Made by a program: the position numbers and the translations under genes. From Methylocystis hirsuta (GTDB taxonomy: Bacteria; Pseudomonadota; Alphaproteobacteria; Rhizobiales; Beijerinckiaceae), in contig NZ_QWDD01000001.1 of assembly GCF_003722355.1 (NCBI RefSeq), positions 1,178,001 to 1,242,000 on the forward strand: a DNA stretch of 64,000 nucleotides. Direction: 5' to 3'. The notes beneath the pieces are model-generated. The model was not told the DNA's origin. It did no database searches and saw nothing but the letters and a program-made list of their open reading frames with translations. Shown piece after piece: positions 36,135 through 45,076 of this stretch. Numbering within the stretch: position 1 is the stretch's first letter; the number at the start of each line of letters is the position of its first letter.

Positions 36135-37141
36135 TAGACGCGGTCGATGCAGAAGTCGACGACTTCGAGCAACGCGCTCTTCCATGGCGATGCGGGAAAA
36201 ATCTCCATCGCGTCGCGTGCGATGGCGCCGTAATGCGTCGCGCGCTCGATCGTGTCGTCGAGCGCCTTGTGCTTCTTCATGAGACCGCAGGCGGTCTCGA
36301 CGTCGCCGTCCTTGATCTCGGCCTTTTCCAGCGTGCGCCGCCAGAACTCGCGTTCTTTCTCATTGCCGCGACGGAAGGCGAGCACCACGGGCAGCGTGAT
36401 CTTGCCCTCGCGGAAGTCGTCGCCAATGTTCTTGCCGAGCTTGGCCGAGGAGCCGCCGTAATCGAGCGCGTCGTCGATGAGCTGGAAAGCGATGCCGAGA
36501 TTCATGCCGTAGCTGCGCGCGGCGGCTTCATCGGCCTTTGGCTTGCCGCCCAGCATCACCCCGACTTCGGCCGCCGCGGCGAAAAGCTCGGCCGTCTTGC
36601 GGCGGATGACGCCCATATAGGCGTCCTCGGTCGTGGTCGTGTCCTTCGCGGCGTTGAGCTGCATGATCTCGCCTTCGGCGATCACCGCCGCCGCTTGCGA
36701 AACGACGGTGAGCGGCGCGATGACGCCTGGCTCGACCATCATCTTGAAGGCGTGGCCGAGCAGGAAGTCGCCGACGAGCACGCAGGTCTGATTGCCCCAC
36801 AGCATGCGGGCGGCGATCTTGCCGCGGCGCATGTCGCTTTCGTCGACGACGTCGTCATGGAGCAGCGTCGCCGTATGCATGAATTCAATGCCGGCGGCGA
36901 ATTTCAGATGCCCGTCGCCCCTGTAGCCGCACATGCCGGCGGTGGCGAGAACGAGCATCGGCCGCAGACGCTTGCCGCCGGCGGAGATGAGATGATTGGC
37001 GACCTCGGGAATCGTCGTGACGTCAGAGCCCATGCGCTGAATGATCAGCTGATTGGTGCGCTCCAGGTCGGGCTTGATGAGTTCGAGGAGGCTGTCGAGG
37101 CCGGCGTCCTTTTTCTCATCGAGCGGAATGACGATACCCAC
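36131..37141 (-). CDS. ispB: trans-polyprenyl diphosphate synthase (ubiquinone side chain)
   Basis: Elongates farnesyl diphosphate with isopentenyl diphosphate to the ubiquinone side chain. The 336 residues contain the first aspartate-rich motif LLHDDVVDESDMRRG and the second QLIDDALDY. GGKRLRPMLVLATAG and GEIMQLNAAKDTTTTEDAYMGVI are other family landmarks. Chain length (octa- to decaprenyl) cannot be read; decaprenyl is usual in Rhizobiales. The gene is divergent from the tRNA methyltransferase gene, an arrangement common in this order. Its TGA stop falls inside repeat copy D. Confidence 0.94.
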   Translation of the reverse strand: MGIVIPLDEKKDAGLDSLLELIKPDLERTNQLIIQRMGSDVTTIPEVANHLISAGGKRLRPMLVLATAGMCGYRGDGHLKFAAGIEFMHTATLLHDDVVDESDMRRGKIAARMLWGNQTCVLVGDFLLGHAFKMMVEPGVIAPLTVVSQAAAVIAEGEIMQLNAAKDTTTTEDAYMGVIRRKTAELFAAAAEVGVMLGGKPKADEAAARSYGMNLGIAFQLIDDALDYGGSSAKLGKNIGDDFREGKITLPVVLAFRRGNEKEREFWRRTLEKAEIKDGDVETACGLMKKHKALDDTIERATHYGAIARDAMEIFPASPWKSALLEVVDFCIDRVY

Positions 37142-37229
37142 GGACCCCCCTTAAGCCTTGCGCTTTGTCGCGGGAACTTACGGCTTTGGGATGGAGGCGG
37201 CAAGTCACGGCAGAGGCGGAGCGCAACCA

Positions 37230-37450
37230 CCCCACTTGAAGGGAAGGGTGGGGCAGCCCCCCTCCCTGTCCCTCCCCCGCTTCGCGGGAGAGGGGACGCT
37301 AACGAGCGGCGCCGCGTGGCAGTGAATGGCGCGAACGCAGCGTTGAAGCGCGAAGCCGGCACGGATAAAGCAGCGTCGCGATTGATGAAGCGCCGAGTCT
37401 TGCTCCCTCTCCCGCGAAGCGGGGGAGGGTTGGGGAGGGGGCCCGGCGCG
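37230..37450. repeat. inverted GC-rich intergenic repeats
   Basis: CCCTCCCCCGCTTCGCGGGAGAGGGGACGC at about 37267-37297 reappears inverted as CCCTCTCCCGCGAAGCGGGGGAGGG at about 37404-37430. Each unit can itself fold (CCCGC-ttc-GCGGG). This is typical dispersed intergenic repeat material. The 354-base gap between ispB and the methyltransferase gene holds nothing else that I can see. Confidence 0.65.
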
Positions 37451-37495
37451 ACGCTCTTGCCCGCCGCGGCGCATCATGTGAGATTTCACGCTCCT

Positions 37496-38173
37496 ATGAA
37501 AGACGCGAGTTTGGATGGTTTTCTCGACGGGCGCCTGCGCCTGCGTCAAAGCGCCGCCGGCCACCGCTCCGGCACGGAGGCCGAGCTGCTCGCCGCCGCG
37601 ACGCCCGAACATCAACGGGGGCTCATTGTCGACGTCGGCGCCGGGGCGGGCGCGGTCGGACTGATGGCGGCGCTGCGCGCCCCCGGCGCGACCGTTGGAC
37701 TTGTGGAGATCGACCCCGAGTCTTGCGCGCTCGCGCGTGAAAACGTCGCTGAAAATGCGCTGGGCGCAAGGGCGACAGTTTACGAAGCCGACGTGCTCGC
37801 CGCGAAATCGCGCCGCGCCGCTGGACTGATCGACGAAAAGGCGGCGCTCGTTCTCACCAATCCGCCGTTTCACGCCGCCGGCAAGGTGCGCGTCACGCCC
37901 GACGCGGCGAAGGCGCGCGCCCATGTCGCCAGCGCGCCGCTTGCCGATTGGACGCGCGCCTGTCTCGCGCTGCTCGCGCCCGGCGGAACCTTCGTGATGA
38001 TTCACCGCGCCGACGCGCTCGCCGAATGTCTCGCGGCTGTCGAGGGGAGGCTAGGGGGCGTGTCGATCCAGCCCATTCACACGCGAACGGATGCGCCGGC
38101 GACGCGCATTCTTCTCGCCGGCGTCAAGGGCTCGAAAGCGCCGTTGTCGATTCTGAAGGCGATCGTGATCTAA
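37496..38173 (+). CDS. tRNA1(Val) adenine-37-N6 methyltransferase-like enzyme (TrmN6/YfiC)
   Basis: 225 residues of the class I SAM-methyltransferase fold. Motif I is LIVDVGAGAGAVGLM, the acidic motif II is VGLVEIDPESCALA, and the catalytic N6-adenine motif is VLTNPPFHA. The N-terminus DGFLDGRLRLRQSAAGHRSGTEAELLAAA matches the substrate region of TrmN6-type proteins. The position opposite the polyprenyl synthase gene is the usual context in Rhizobiales. The start at 37496 excludes an upstream open frame that runs through repeats. Confidence 0.87.
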   Translation: MKDASLDGFLDGRLRLRQSAAGHRSGTEAELLAAATPEHQRGLIVDVGAGAGAVGLMAALRAPGATVGLVEIDPESCALARENVAENALGARATVYEADVLAAKSRRAAGLIDEKAALVLTNPPFHAAGKVRVTPDAAKARAHVASAPLADWTRACLALLAPGGTFVMIHRADALAECLAAVEGRLGGVSIQPIHTRTDAPATRILLAGVKGSKAPLSILKAIVI

Positions 38174-38197
38174 TACGAATTGACCAGTTCGGTGGGC

Positions 38198-38310
38198 CTG
38201 TCATTCCCGGCAGGCCGCAGGCCTGACCGGGAATCCAGGGCCGATACAGCAGCGCTGGTTTTGCCCTGGATTCCCGATCGCGCGTCAGACGCGCGTCGGG
38301 AATGACAGAC
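38198..38310. repeat. dispersed palindromic repeat (TCATTCCCGG ... CCGGGAATGACA type)
   Basis: TCATTCCCGGCAGGCC opens the element; CGGGAATCCAGGG and CCTGGATTCCCG face each other in the middle, and CGGGAATGACA closes it. This is a common intergenic palindrome in alphaproteobacteria, lying between two converging genes. Confidence 0.7.
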
Positions 38311-38334
38311 CTGCGACTCAGGCGAAACGAGTAT

Positions 38335-39885
38335 TTACGCCGCGCGCTGCGACGCCGCGGGCGGGCTCGCGAGCTGCGGCTCCCAGTAATTGCCCTTATC
38401 GAACATGTGCCGCGCCTGCGCATATTGGAACATGATGCGCGCGACGATGGTGATGGTCTCCGGCTTGCGCACGGCGGCGCCCCAGACCCTGTTCCACATA
38501 CGGCCTTCCTGTTCGCCCATCTTGCGCACGTCCATGCCGACCTGCATTGCCTGCTGTTCGACCTCGCGCAGCGATTTCGGATCGAAGGGCTGCGGCGCCG
38601 GCGCCTTGCGGTGGCGGCCGAACGTGCTGATCAGGCGCAGCATGCGCTCGCCGAAGGCGGCCGGCGCATAGAGCGCGTTGCAGAGATTCTGCATGCCGTG
38701 ATGCAGCTCCTCCATGCTCATCGTCTGGCACTGGATGTTGGAGCTCCACGGCACCGCCTGGGTCTCGACGCCGCCGGTGATGAGGCGGCCTTCGCGGGTG
38801 ATGCGGTCGAAGAGCGGCGTCGCTTCCGACGCCATCAGCGCGCCGAGGCTGAAGATCGGGATCGGCGTCGCCATGGCGAAATCATACTGCTGGGCGAAGA
38901 CGCTCGGCCCGTCGTGGTCGAAGCCGACGATCATGCCGCCCATGACCGACATGCCATGGTCGACGAGCTTCTGGATTTCGTCGACGAGGCTGATTTTCAG
39001 ATTCTGCCGCTTGCCGGTCTCGCGCAGGCTTTCGACATTGGGCGTCTCGATGCCGACGAAGACCTGCGTCAGGCCCGCCGCGACGCACATGTCGAGCAGC
39101 TCCTCGTCGCGCGTCGCGTCGATGGAGATCTGCGTGACGAACTCCATCGGACGATCGCGGCGCCACTGCGCGATCGCCGCGAGCAGCTCCTTGCAGTGCG
39201 ATCGATAGGCGGTGAAATTGTCGTCGGCGAGGAAGGCGGTGCGGTAGCCCGCCGCCCAGAGCGCATCGAGTTCGGCGAGGACGTTGGCGATCGGCTTGTG
39301 GCGCTGCTTGCGCCCCAGATACTGAATGACGTCGCAGAATTCGCATTCGAACGGACAGCCGCGCGAGGTCTGCACCGCGCCGAGAATCGCGCGATCGTTG
39401 CGATAAAGGTCCCAGCGCGGCGGCGGCGAAGCGGCGAGCGACGGCTTGTCGCCGACATAGCTGTCCTTCGGCTTGCCGGCGCGAAGATCGGCGAAGAGGT
39501 CGCCAGCGATTTCCTCGGTCTCGCCGCTCACCAGCACGTCGCAGTGGTCGCGCAGCCGCGCCGGCGACAGGCTGGCATAGGGGCCGCCGATGATCACGCG
39601 CTTGCCGCGGCGGCGGAATTCGTCGGCGATGGCGATCATGCGGCCGCGCTGGCTGACCTTGCCGGTGATCGCGATATAGTCGGCGGGATGGTCGAAATTC
39701 ACCGGTTCGACCTGCTCCTCGCAGAGTTCGAACGCGAAGTCCTGGGGCGCGAGCGCGGCGACGGTGGCCGTGGCGAGGTCCGCCATCATCACGCCGCCCG
39801 GCGCGCCGGACGCTGCCAACGCCTCGCCGCCGAAATAAGTGGGAAAATCGCCAGCAGGATTTATGAGATAAATCGAAACGGACAT
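38335..39885 (-). CDS. B12-binding-domain radical SAM protein, DUF4070 type
   Basis: 516 residues. The N-terminal part (to about 170) has a cobalamin-binding Rossmann-like domain (INPAGDFPTYFGGEAL, VIIGGPYAS, VSGETEEIAGDL). The radical SAM core carries the 4Fe-4S motif GCPFECEFCDV. The C-terminal half resembles DUF4070. Relatives include the hopanoid C-2 methylase HpnP, but this protein is not close enough by eye to name it so. AGGGG before 39885 supports the start. The 4Fe-4S cysteines are all present. It depends on cobalamin, which this genome appears to make. Confidence 0.85.
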   Translation of the reverse strand: MSVSIYLINPAGDFPTYFGGEALAASGAPGGVMMADLATATVAALAPQDFAFELCEEQVEPVNFDHPADYIAITGKVSQRGRMIAIADEFRRRGKRVIIGGPYASLSPARLRDHCDVLVSGETEEIAGDLFADLRAGKPKDSYVGDKPSLAASPPPRWDLYRNDRAILGAVQTSRGCPFECEFCDVIQYLGRKQRHKPIANVLAELDALWAAGYRTAFLADDNFTAYRSHCKELLAAIAQWRRDRPMEFVTQISIDATRDEELLDMCVAAGLTQVFVGIETPNVESLRETGKRQNLKISLVDEIQKLVDHGMSVMGGMIVGFDHDGPSVFAQQYDFAMATPIPIFSLGALMASEATPLFDRITREGRLITGGVETQAVPWSSNIQCQTMSMEELHHGMQNLCNALYAPAAFGERMLRLISTFGRHRKAPAPQPFDPKSLREVEQQAMQVGMDVRKMGEQEGRMWNRVWGAAVRKPETITIVARIMFQYAQARHMFDKGNYWEPQLASPPAASQRAA

Positions 39886-39988
39886 GCACGACCCCTCATG
39901 CGCTCCGAACCGTACGCTAATGGAACTTCGCAGTCCCGACAAGAACTTGCCGTCATTCCAAAGCGAATGACCGAGCGCAAATCACAAA

Positions 39989-40012
39989 AAAGCGGCCGCT
40001 ACGGGCCGCTTT
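39989..40012 (-). terminator. rho-independent terminator for the DUF2778 gene
   Basis: On the minus strand a 9-bp stem (AAAGCGGCC with GGCCGCTTT) is followed by a run of six T. It lies beyond repeat copy E, downstream of the DUF2778 gene. Confidence 0.75.
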
Positions 40013-40038
40013 CGTATTCACGCGTAAGTATAAATGCT

Positions 40039-40154
40039 TAGAGCGTTTCCCGATCGCATGGACTCATGTGATCGATAAGGAACCGCTCAAATCCAAAAGG
40101 TTGGAGCAGGTTCTCATCGAAAAAGTCTGTCAACTTTTTCGGAACCTGCTCTAG
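40039..40154 (-). repeat. double-hairpin repeat, copy E
   Basis: Inverted copy: AGAGCGTTTCCCGATCGCATG on the left, AACCTGCTCTAG on the right. On the minus strand its terminal TAG is the stop codon of the DUF2778 protein gene. Confidence 0.9.
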
Positions 40155-41209
40155 AGATGCGCGACGACGGCGAGCCGACGAACCTCGCCGCTCTTATAGG
40201 CGCGCAGGAAGGCCTGATAGTCGCGGAACGACACGCAGCCGTTCGAATCGCCGTTCGGGCCGAGCATGTAAGTATGCGCGAGAAGGCCGGCGCGGCCGAA
40301 GATGGCGCCTTCGCCGCCGACCGGCGTGAGGCGCAGCGCCTGGACGCCATGGAACAGCGCCTCGCGCGGCGACAGATCATAGAGATGGGGCGGGGTCGCG
40401 CCGCGCATGCGCAGATGGACGAAGCGCGGATCGTCGAGATGTTCGCGCAGGCCGGAATGCGCCTCGAGTTTTGCGCCGCTGGGCAGATAGACCGTATGCG
40501 TCGAGATGTCATAGACGGCGGTATAGCGGTCGTAGCGCGTCGCAGGCCCGACCGCCGCGCCGGCCGCGCCGCCGAGGATGCCGGATTTCAGGTCGGAAAG
40601 CGTGCCGCCGTCCGGCGCCGCATAGGCGAGCGCCTGACCGCGCGGCTGCTGCTGGCGCGCCTCTTGCGCCGATTGCGCGGCGTCGCCGAGCCCGAAGAAT
40701 TTCTCGAAGATCGAGCGGTCGTCCGGTCCCGAGCCCGGCACGACGGTGGTGCGCGCCATGCGGCGCAGCGAGCCTTCATAGAGGCCGCGATTGGCGACGG
40801 AGAGTTCGACCGGGCGGTGCGGCGGCAGCGGCGGCGCGTCCTCCGCCGAGGCGATCTGATCTCCGTCGACGTCTTGGCGCTCGGGAACGATGGCGGCCGG
40901 CGTTTGCGCGGCGGGCTGGATGCTGGCGTCGAGGGCGCCGCGCATTGTCGTTTCGGCGAGCGCCAGCGTCTGGCGCCGGCCGCCGAGGCCGACGATGGCC
41001 CCGTAGGGATTTTGCGCGCCGGAGGCGCTCTGCCTGAGCGGCGCCGCGGCTGTCTCAGTAGACGGGCGCTGCGACAGCGCCCACCACCCCGCCGACAGGC
41101 TCACCGCGAGCGCGACGCCGGCGATGACCAGATGAGACGAGCTCTTGCGAGAATAAATGCGGCGATCCAAAGAAATGAAATCGATTGGCGCACCGATCCC
41201 TTGCATCAT
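40151..41209 (-). CDS. DUF2778 (Tlde1-like L,D-transpeptidase fold) membrane-anchored protein
   Basis: 352 residues. A single N-terminal membrane segment (LVIAGVALAVSLSAGWWAL, about 27-46) is followed by a long disordered periplasmic linker to about residue 225. The C-terminal DUF2778 domain has TRYDRYTAVYDISTHTVYLPSGAKLEAHSG, PHLYDLSPREALFHGVQALRL and HTYMLGPNGDSNGCVSF, the presumed catalytic His/Cys motif. Related domains occur in type VI effectors with L,D-transpeptidase activity; no secretion system lies here, so a housekeeping cell-wall role is likelier. The stop is within repeat copy E. Confidence 0.83.
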   Translation of the reverse strand: MMQGIGAPIDFISLDRRIYSRKSSSHLVIAGVALAVSLSAGWWALSQRPSTETAAAPLRQSASGAQNPYGAIVGLGGRRQTLALAETTMRGALDASIQPAAQTPAAIVPERQDVDGDQIASAEDAPPLPPHRPVELSVANRGLYEGSLRRMARTTVVPGSGPDDRSIFEKFFGLGDAAQSAQEARQQQPRGQALAYAAPDGGTLSDLKSGILGGAAGAAVGPATRYDRYTAVYDISTHTVYLPSGAKLEAHSGLREHLDDPRFVHLRMRGATPPHLYDLSPREALFHGVQALRLTPVGGEGAIFGRAGLLAHTYMLGPNGDSNGCVSFRDYQAFLRAYKSGEVRRLAVVAHL

Positions 41210-41840
41210 TCGCCCCTACCTCCGAATTACTCTTCCGTCGCAAGGCTCTGAGCTTCGCTGACATTTGCGCGAAATCGCGTCAAAGTTCGGCGAAAGCCAG
41301 AACTGTACGGAACGCCTTCACATATTCTCACCAGAACTAAGCGGCCTTGCTTTGGCTGCTTTAGGGCGAATTTTTGTCCGCGCTTACGGTAAAGACGAAT
41401 AGTTAAGGCTTTGAAAACGCCGGCTTTCGCGAAATGTCCCACCAGGGCGCGGCCAAGTTCGCCGCCGCTTTGGCGCCAAATGTGGCGCGCCGCCGCAGAC
41501 ACGTTTTGATGACGCGCGACGGCGAAAGCTGCGCTGCTTCAAGTCGTTCTGAAAAGGGACGCGGTCTGAACTATTCGAAGCGCCAGTCGCATGCAAGGTT
41601 GGCCGTTACCGGCGCGTCGAGAGGGATCGGCGGAGGCGCGGAGCCGCAGTGGGGGGAGATTTCGGAACGGCTGCAGAACGAAGTCGGCGGCGCGTCGCAA
41701 GACAATCATGCTTGGGGCGACGGGCGACTGGCTGAAGCGGACGCGTCCTAGATTCTGCAGCTTTTTAAATTAGCTGTGAAAAAGTACAATGGTAAGAAAG
41801 TTGAGGCGAGTCTGGGTGTACGCGCATAGGTGAACTGCAC
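41210..41840. other. intergenic region and left border of the low-GC cassette
   Basis: 631 bases without a supported gene. The first 500 are host-like in GC. From about 41760 the GC drops abruptly (CTTTTTAAATTAGCTGTGAAAAAG), marking the probable left end of the acquired ATPase/DUF4276 cassette. I see no tRNA, integrase, or clear direct repeat at the border. AGGTGA at about 41830 is the ribosome site for the ATPase gene. Confidence 0.55.
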
Positions 41841-43175
41841 ATGCTAACTCGTATCGAGATAGACGGCTTCAAGACGTTCGAAAAATTCGCTTTGAACCTG
41901 CGGCCTCTTACGGCGATTGTGGGGCCAAACGCCAGCGGGAAGTCCAATCTCTTTGACGCTCTGCGGTTCCTATCCCTGCTTGCTCAACATGATATCCGTA
42001 CTGCTATGCAGGATCTTCGAGGGGAGCCGGAGGAGTTGTTCCGACAAACCCCTACAGGAAACGCAGAGTGCATGTCATTTGCTGTCGAGGTTTTACTTGG
42101 GCGGAAAGGCACTGATGCATTTGGAACGAGCTACGATGTGCCAGCAATGCGACTTCGATACGAACTCAAACTCGCACTGGCAAAAGGCACTGCGGGCAAT
42201 CCGCGGGGAGTTTATGTTCGCGAGGAGTACTGCGCTCCGATTGCGAGAAAAGATGATAGAGCCGCATACCTCCGAGACTACGAAGTTTCCTATAACTCGA
42301 GGGTTAGCCCATTCATCCAGCTGAGCGAGTCACGTGATGCAATATTGATCCGGCAGGATGGACGGCAGAAGCACGGGCGGCCTGTCAAACTGTCCTTGAA
42401 AGAAGCTTCTAGAACAGCTCTTTCCACAATAACGACAGCTGAGTTTCCTCACCTTTATGCGTTGCGTGAGATCTTTTCCAGCATGCGATTTTTGGAAGTG
42501 AACCCAAGAGCAGCCAGAAGCGCAAGCGATAGATTTGAGAGTCGGATTATGAAGCCGGACGCCTCAAATATGTCAGCGGTATTGGCGCGCTTAAAGGAAG
42601 AAACTGCAACCGAAACACGGCCAAACGGCGTGCTGTCGGACATTGCTGCAGACCTTTCTTCTCTTATTCCATCTGTTTGTGGCATCGAAGTGCGCGACGA
42701 TCCCGATCAGCGCCAATTTTCCTTTAGCATACGGTTTGCGGGGCCATTAGCCTTCAGCTCTCGCGTCATCTCAGACGGAACCCTTCGTCTGCTGGCGCTT
42801 TTGACGGTGCTAAATGATCCAGAGAGGCAAGGAACTCTTTGCTTTGAAGAGCCTGAGAACGGAGTACACGAAGGGCGGGTACCTATGCTTGTAGAGTTTT
42901 TGAGAAACGCCGCTCAGATCTCTAGAGATCCGAGTATCCCCTCTTTTCAAGTCTTACTTAACACTCACTCACCGAAAGTCATGTCCGCGCTGAAAGACGT
43001 AGAAATCGTTGTTGCGGACAGCGTGGTTGCAGTTGAACCTCAAACGCATATCCGATGGACAAAGACGCGAATGCGGACAGGAATCGCCTCAAGTGCCGAC
43101 ATGTTTGACCCGGAAACCAGCCTTTCAAGGTTTGAAATTGAGAAGCTTCTTCAGCACCCCATTGATGCCGCATGA
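41841..43175 (+). CDS. AAA (AAA_21-type) ATPase, first gene of a low-GC two-gene cassette
   Basis: 444 residues of the ABC/SMC-like AAA ATPase group found in OLD and abortive-infection proteins. Walker A is GPNASGKSN at residues 28-36, the signature-like region is ISDGTLRLLALL near 310, Walker B is TLCFEEPENGVHEG near 333, and the sensor H-loop is LLNTHSPKVM near 372. The nuclease domain of OLD proteins is absent; that part may be supplied by the partner encoded next. The reading frame is about half G+C, against about two thirds around it. The stop overlaps the DUF4276 start (ATGA). Confidence 0.88.
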   Translation: MLTRIEIDGFKTFEKFALNLRPLTAIVGPNASGKSNLFDALRFLSLLAQHDIRTAMQDLRGEPEELFRQTPTGNAECMSFAVEVLLGRKGTDAFGTSYDVPAMRLRYELKLALAKGTAGNPRGVYVREEYCAPIARKDDRAAYLRDYEVSYNSRVSPFIQLSESRDAILIRQDGRQKHGRPVKLSLKEASRTALSTITTAEFPHLYALREIFSSMRFLEVNPRAARSASDRFESRIMKPDASNMSAVLARLKEETATETRPNGVLSDIAADLSSLIPSVCGIEVRDDPDQRQFSFSIRFAGPLAFSSRVISDGTLRLLALLTVLNDPERQGTLCFEEPENGVHEGRVPMLVEFLRNAAQISRDPSIPSFQVLLNTHSPKVMSALKDVEIVVADSVVAVEPQTHIRWTKTRMRTGIASSADMFDPETSLSRFEIEKLLQHPIDAA

Positions 43176-43834
43176 CCTATATCAGCTGGGCAGCAATGTA
43201 CGAGGGCTCAAGTGACGCGGCATACTTCGAGGTCTTATTGCCCCGCGTCATGCAAGAAATTGTTGCGCTCCATGGAGAACGAGCAGTAACTGTTCCAAAC
43301 ACTGCCGCAGCGACCTTTTCGCGAGGACCGGTTAATGACGTTGCGCGATCCATTTGTGGAGCACGCGAAGCGTTTCACTTGGTTTTTATTCATTCCGATA
43401 CGGGTGGTCGCAATCTCGAAGAGCAACTGACCTTGAGATCATGCGCTTATTGCGCCGCTATTCAAAGGGAATGTGACTGGCCTGCAAGCCGTTGCGTAGT
43501 CATTGCGCCCCGGCACGAGACAGAGGCTTGGATTCTGGCCGACCCGGGTGCCGTGACAGATGCGCTGGGATGGAGAGGAAGCTCAGATTCGATTGGCTTG
43601 CCTACAAATGGGAGCGCTGCCGAAGGTCTCCAAGATCCCAAAATCACTCTTGAGCAAGCTGTAAGGCAGGTTAGAGGTCGACGTTCGGGAAGGCCCCAGC
43701 AATATTTCGCCGCGATAGCCCAGCGGCAAGAGCTCCGGGAGCTTCGAGGAGCTACTTCATTTCGCTCTTTCGAAGCGGCTCTTTACTCCGCTTTGGTAGA
43801 TTTGGGTTGTGTCCGACGTCGCGACTCAGATTGA
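43172..43834 (+). CDS. DUF4276 family protein, possible TOPRIM-type nuclease partner
   Basis: 220 residues, translationally coupled to the ATPase by a four-base overlap. Acidic clusters resemble a TOPRIM core: [11 protein letters not shown] (Glu11), FIHSDTGG (Asp76) and [12 protein letters not shown] (Glu116, Glu118). In several phage-defence systems an AAA ATPase and a TOPRIM-like protein act as a pair (for example AriA with the DUF4435 protein AriB), and DUF4276 could play the same role here. This is inference; no function is proven. It ends 32 bases before the glyQ start and shares the low GC of the ATPase gene. Confidence 0.8.
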   Translation: MTYISWAAMYEGSSDAAYFEVLLPRVMQEIVALHGERAVTVPNTAAATFSRGPVNDVARSICGAREAFHLVFIHSDTGGRNLEEQLTLRSCAYCAAIQRECDWPASRCVVIAPRHETEAWILADPGAVTDALGWRGSSDSIGLPTNGSAAEGLQDPKITLEQAVRQVRGRRSGRPQQYFAAIAQRQELRELRGATSFRSFEAALYSALVDLGCVRRRDSD

Positions 43835-43865
43835 CCGATCTTCAGTTCCACCTTTAAGAACCGCC

Positions 43866-44798
43866 ATGCCCCCCGTCTCACCCCACCTCTCCCCGATCCG
43901 CTCCTTCCAGGGGCTCATTCTCACCCTGCAGAACTTCTGGGCGGCGCAGGGCTGCGTCATTCTGCAGCCCTATGACATGGAGATGGGCGCGGGCACCTTT
44001 CACCCGGCGACGACGCTGCGCGCGCTCGGCCCAAAGCCGTGGCGCGCCGCCTATGCGCAGCCCTGCCGGCGGCCCAAGGACGGGCGCTATGGCGAGAATC
44101 CCAATCGCCTGCAGCATTACTATCAGTTCCAGGTGATCCTCAAACCCTCGCCCCCGGATCTGCAGGAGCTCTATCTCGCCTCGCTTTCTGCGATTGGCGT
44201 TGACCCGAAGCTCCACGACATCCGCTTCGTCGAGGACGATTGGGAAAGCCCGACGCTCGGCGCCTGGGGGCTGGGCTGGGAGTGTTGGTGCGACGGCATG
44301 GAGGTCTCGCAGTTCACCTATTTCCAGCAGGTGGCGGGCTTCGAATGCGCGCCGGTCGCCGGCGAACTCACCTATGGGCTGGAGCGTCTCGCCTGCTATC
44401 TGCAGGGCGTCGACAGCATCATGGAGCTGAATTTCAACGGCCGCGACGGCGACGAGAAAGTCACCTACGCCGACGTCTTCCTGCAGGCCGAGCAGGAATA
44501 TTCGCGCCACAATTTTGAGGCCGCCGACACCGGAAAACTTTTTGAAGATTTCAAGGACGCCGAATCCGAATGCGAGCGCCTCTTACATTTTGGCGCGGGC
44601 TCCGGCGACGAGATGCATCTCATGGCGCTGCCGGCCTATGACCAATGCATCAAGGCGAGCCACGCCTTCAATCTTCTGGACGCGCGCGGCGTGATCTCGG
44701 TGACCGAGCGCCAAAGCTATATTCTGCGCGTGCGCGAACTCGCCAAGGCCTGCGGCGCGGCATGGCTGCGCACGGCGGGCGGCGGCGCGAACGGATAG
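43866..44798 (+). CDS. glyQ: glycyl-tRNA synthetase alpha subunit
   Basis: Catalytic alpha subunit of the tetrameric (alpha2-beta2) class II glycyl-tRNA synthetase. The 310 residues begin [35 protein letters not shown] and include [29 protein letters not shown] and [21 protein letters not shown], all diagnostic. I chose the ATG at 43866; a GTG at 43809 in frame overlaps the DUF4276 end and adds residues unlike the family. The beta subunit gene glyS, often adjacent, is not in the following 20 kb. A low-GC cassette is inserted immediately upstream, so its native promoter may have been displaced. Confidence 0.96.
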   Translation: MPPVSPHLSPIRSFQGLILTLQNFWAAQGCVILQPYDMEMGAGTFHPATTLRALGPKPWRAAYAQPCRRPKDGRYGENPNRLQHYYQFQVILKPSPPDLQELYLASLSAIGVDPKLHDIRFVEDDWESPTLGAWGLGWECWCDGMEVSQFTYFQQVAGFECAPVAGELTYGLERLACYLQGVDSIMELNFNGRDGDEKVTYADVFLQAEQEYSRHNFEAADTGKLFEDFKDAESECERLLHFGAGSGDEMHLMALPAYDQCIKASHAFNLLDARGVISVTERQSYILRVRELAKACGAAWLRTAGGGANG

Positions 44799-45076
44799 TC
44801 GCTCGCGCTATTGCGAAAGCCTCAATCGGCGCCCACCTCGATAAGAGGTAAAGCGTTCGTCATGCGCGTTGGCGCACATCTTTCACGATCATCGCCATGC
44901 ATCACTAAGCGCGAGACGGGAAACCGTCTTGCGCCGTTGGCGAGTAGCGGCGCGTCGCGCGCCTGTCCTGTCTTTTGCCAGGAACCCAAGAGATATGGAC
45001 GGGCGCGCGCTTCTTGACGGTGTGCCGGTTTTGTTCTAGTCATGTTCCGTGTTCATCCTCGTTAGCGGATCGTGCC

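Noticed and set aside
41690..41765. tRNA or att-like site at the left border of the ATPase cassette
   Set aside because: A weak resemblance to tRNA arms is present, but no acceptor stem, T-arm or matching direct repeat at the right border could be built.
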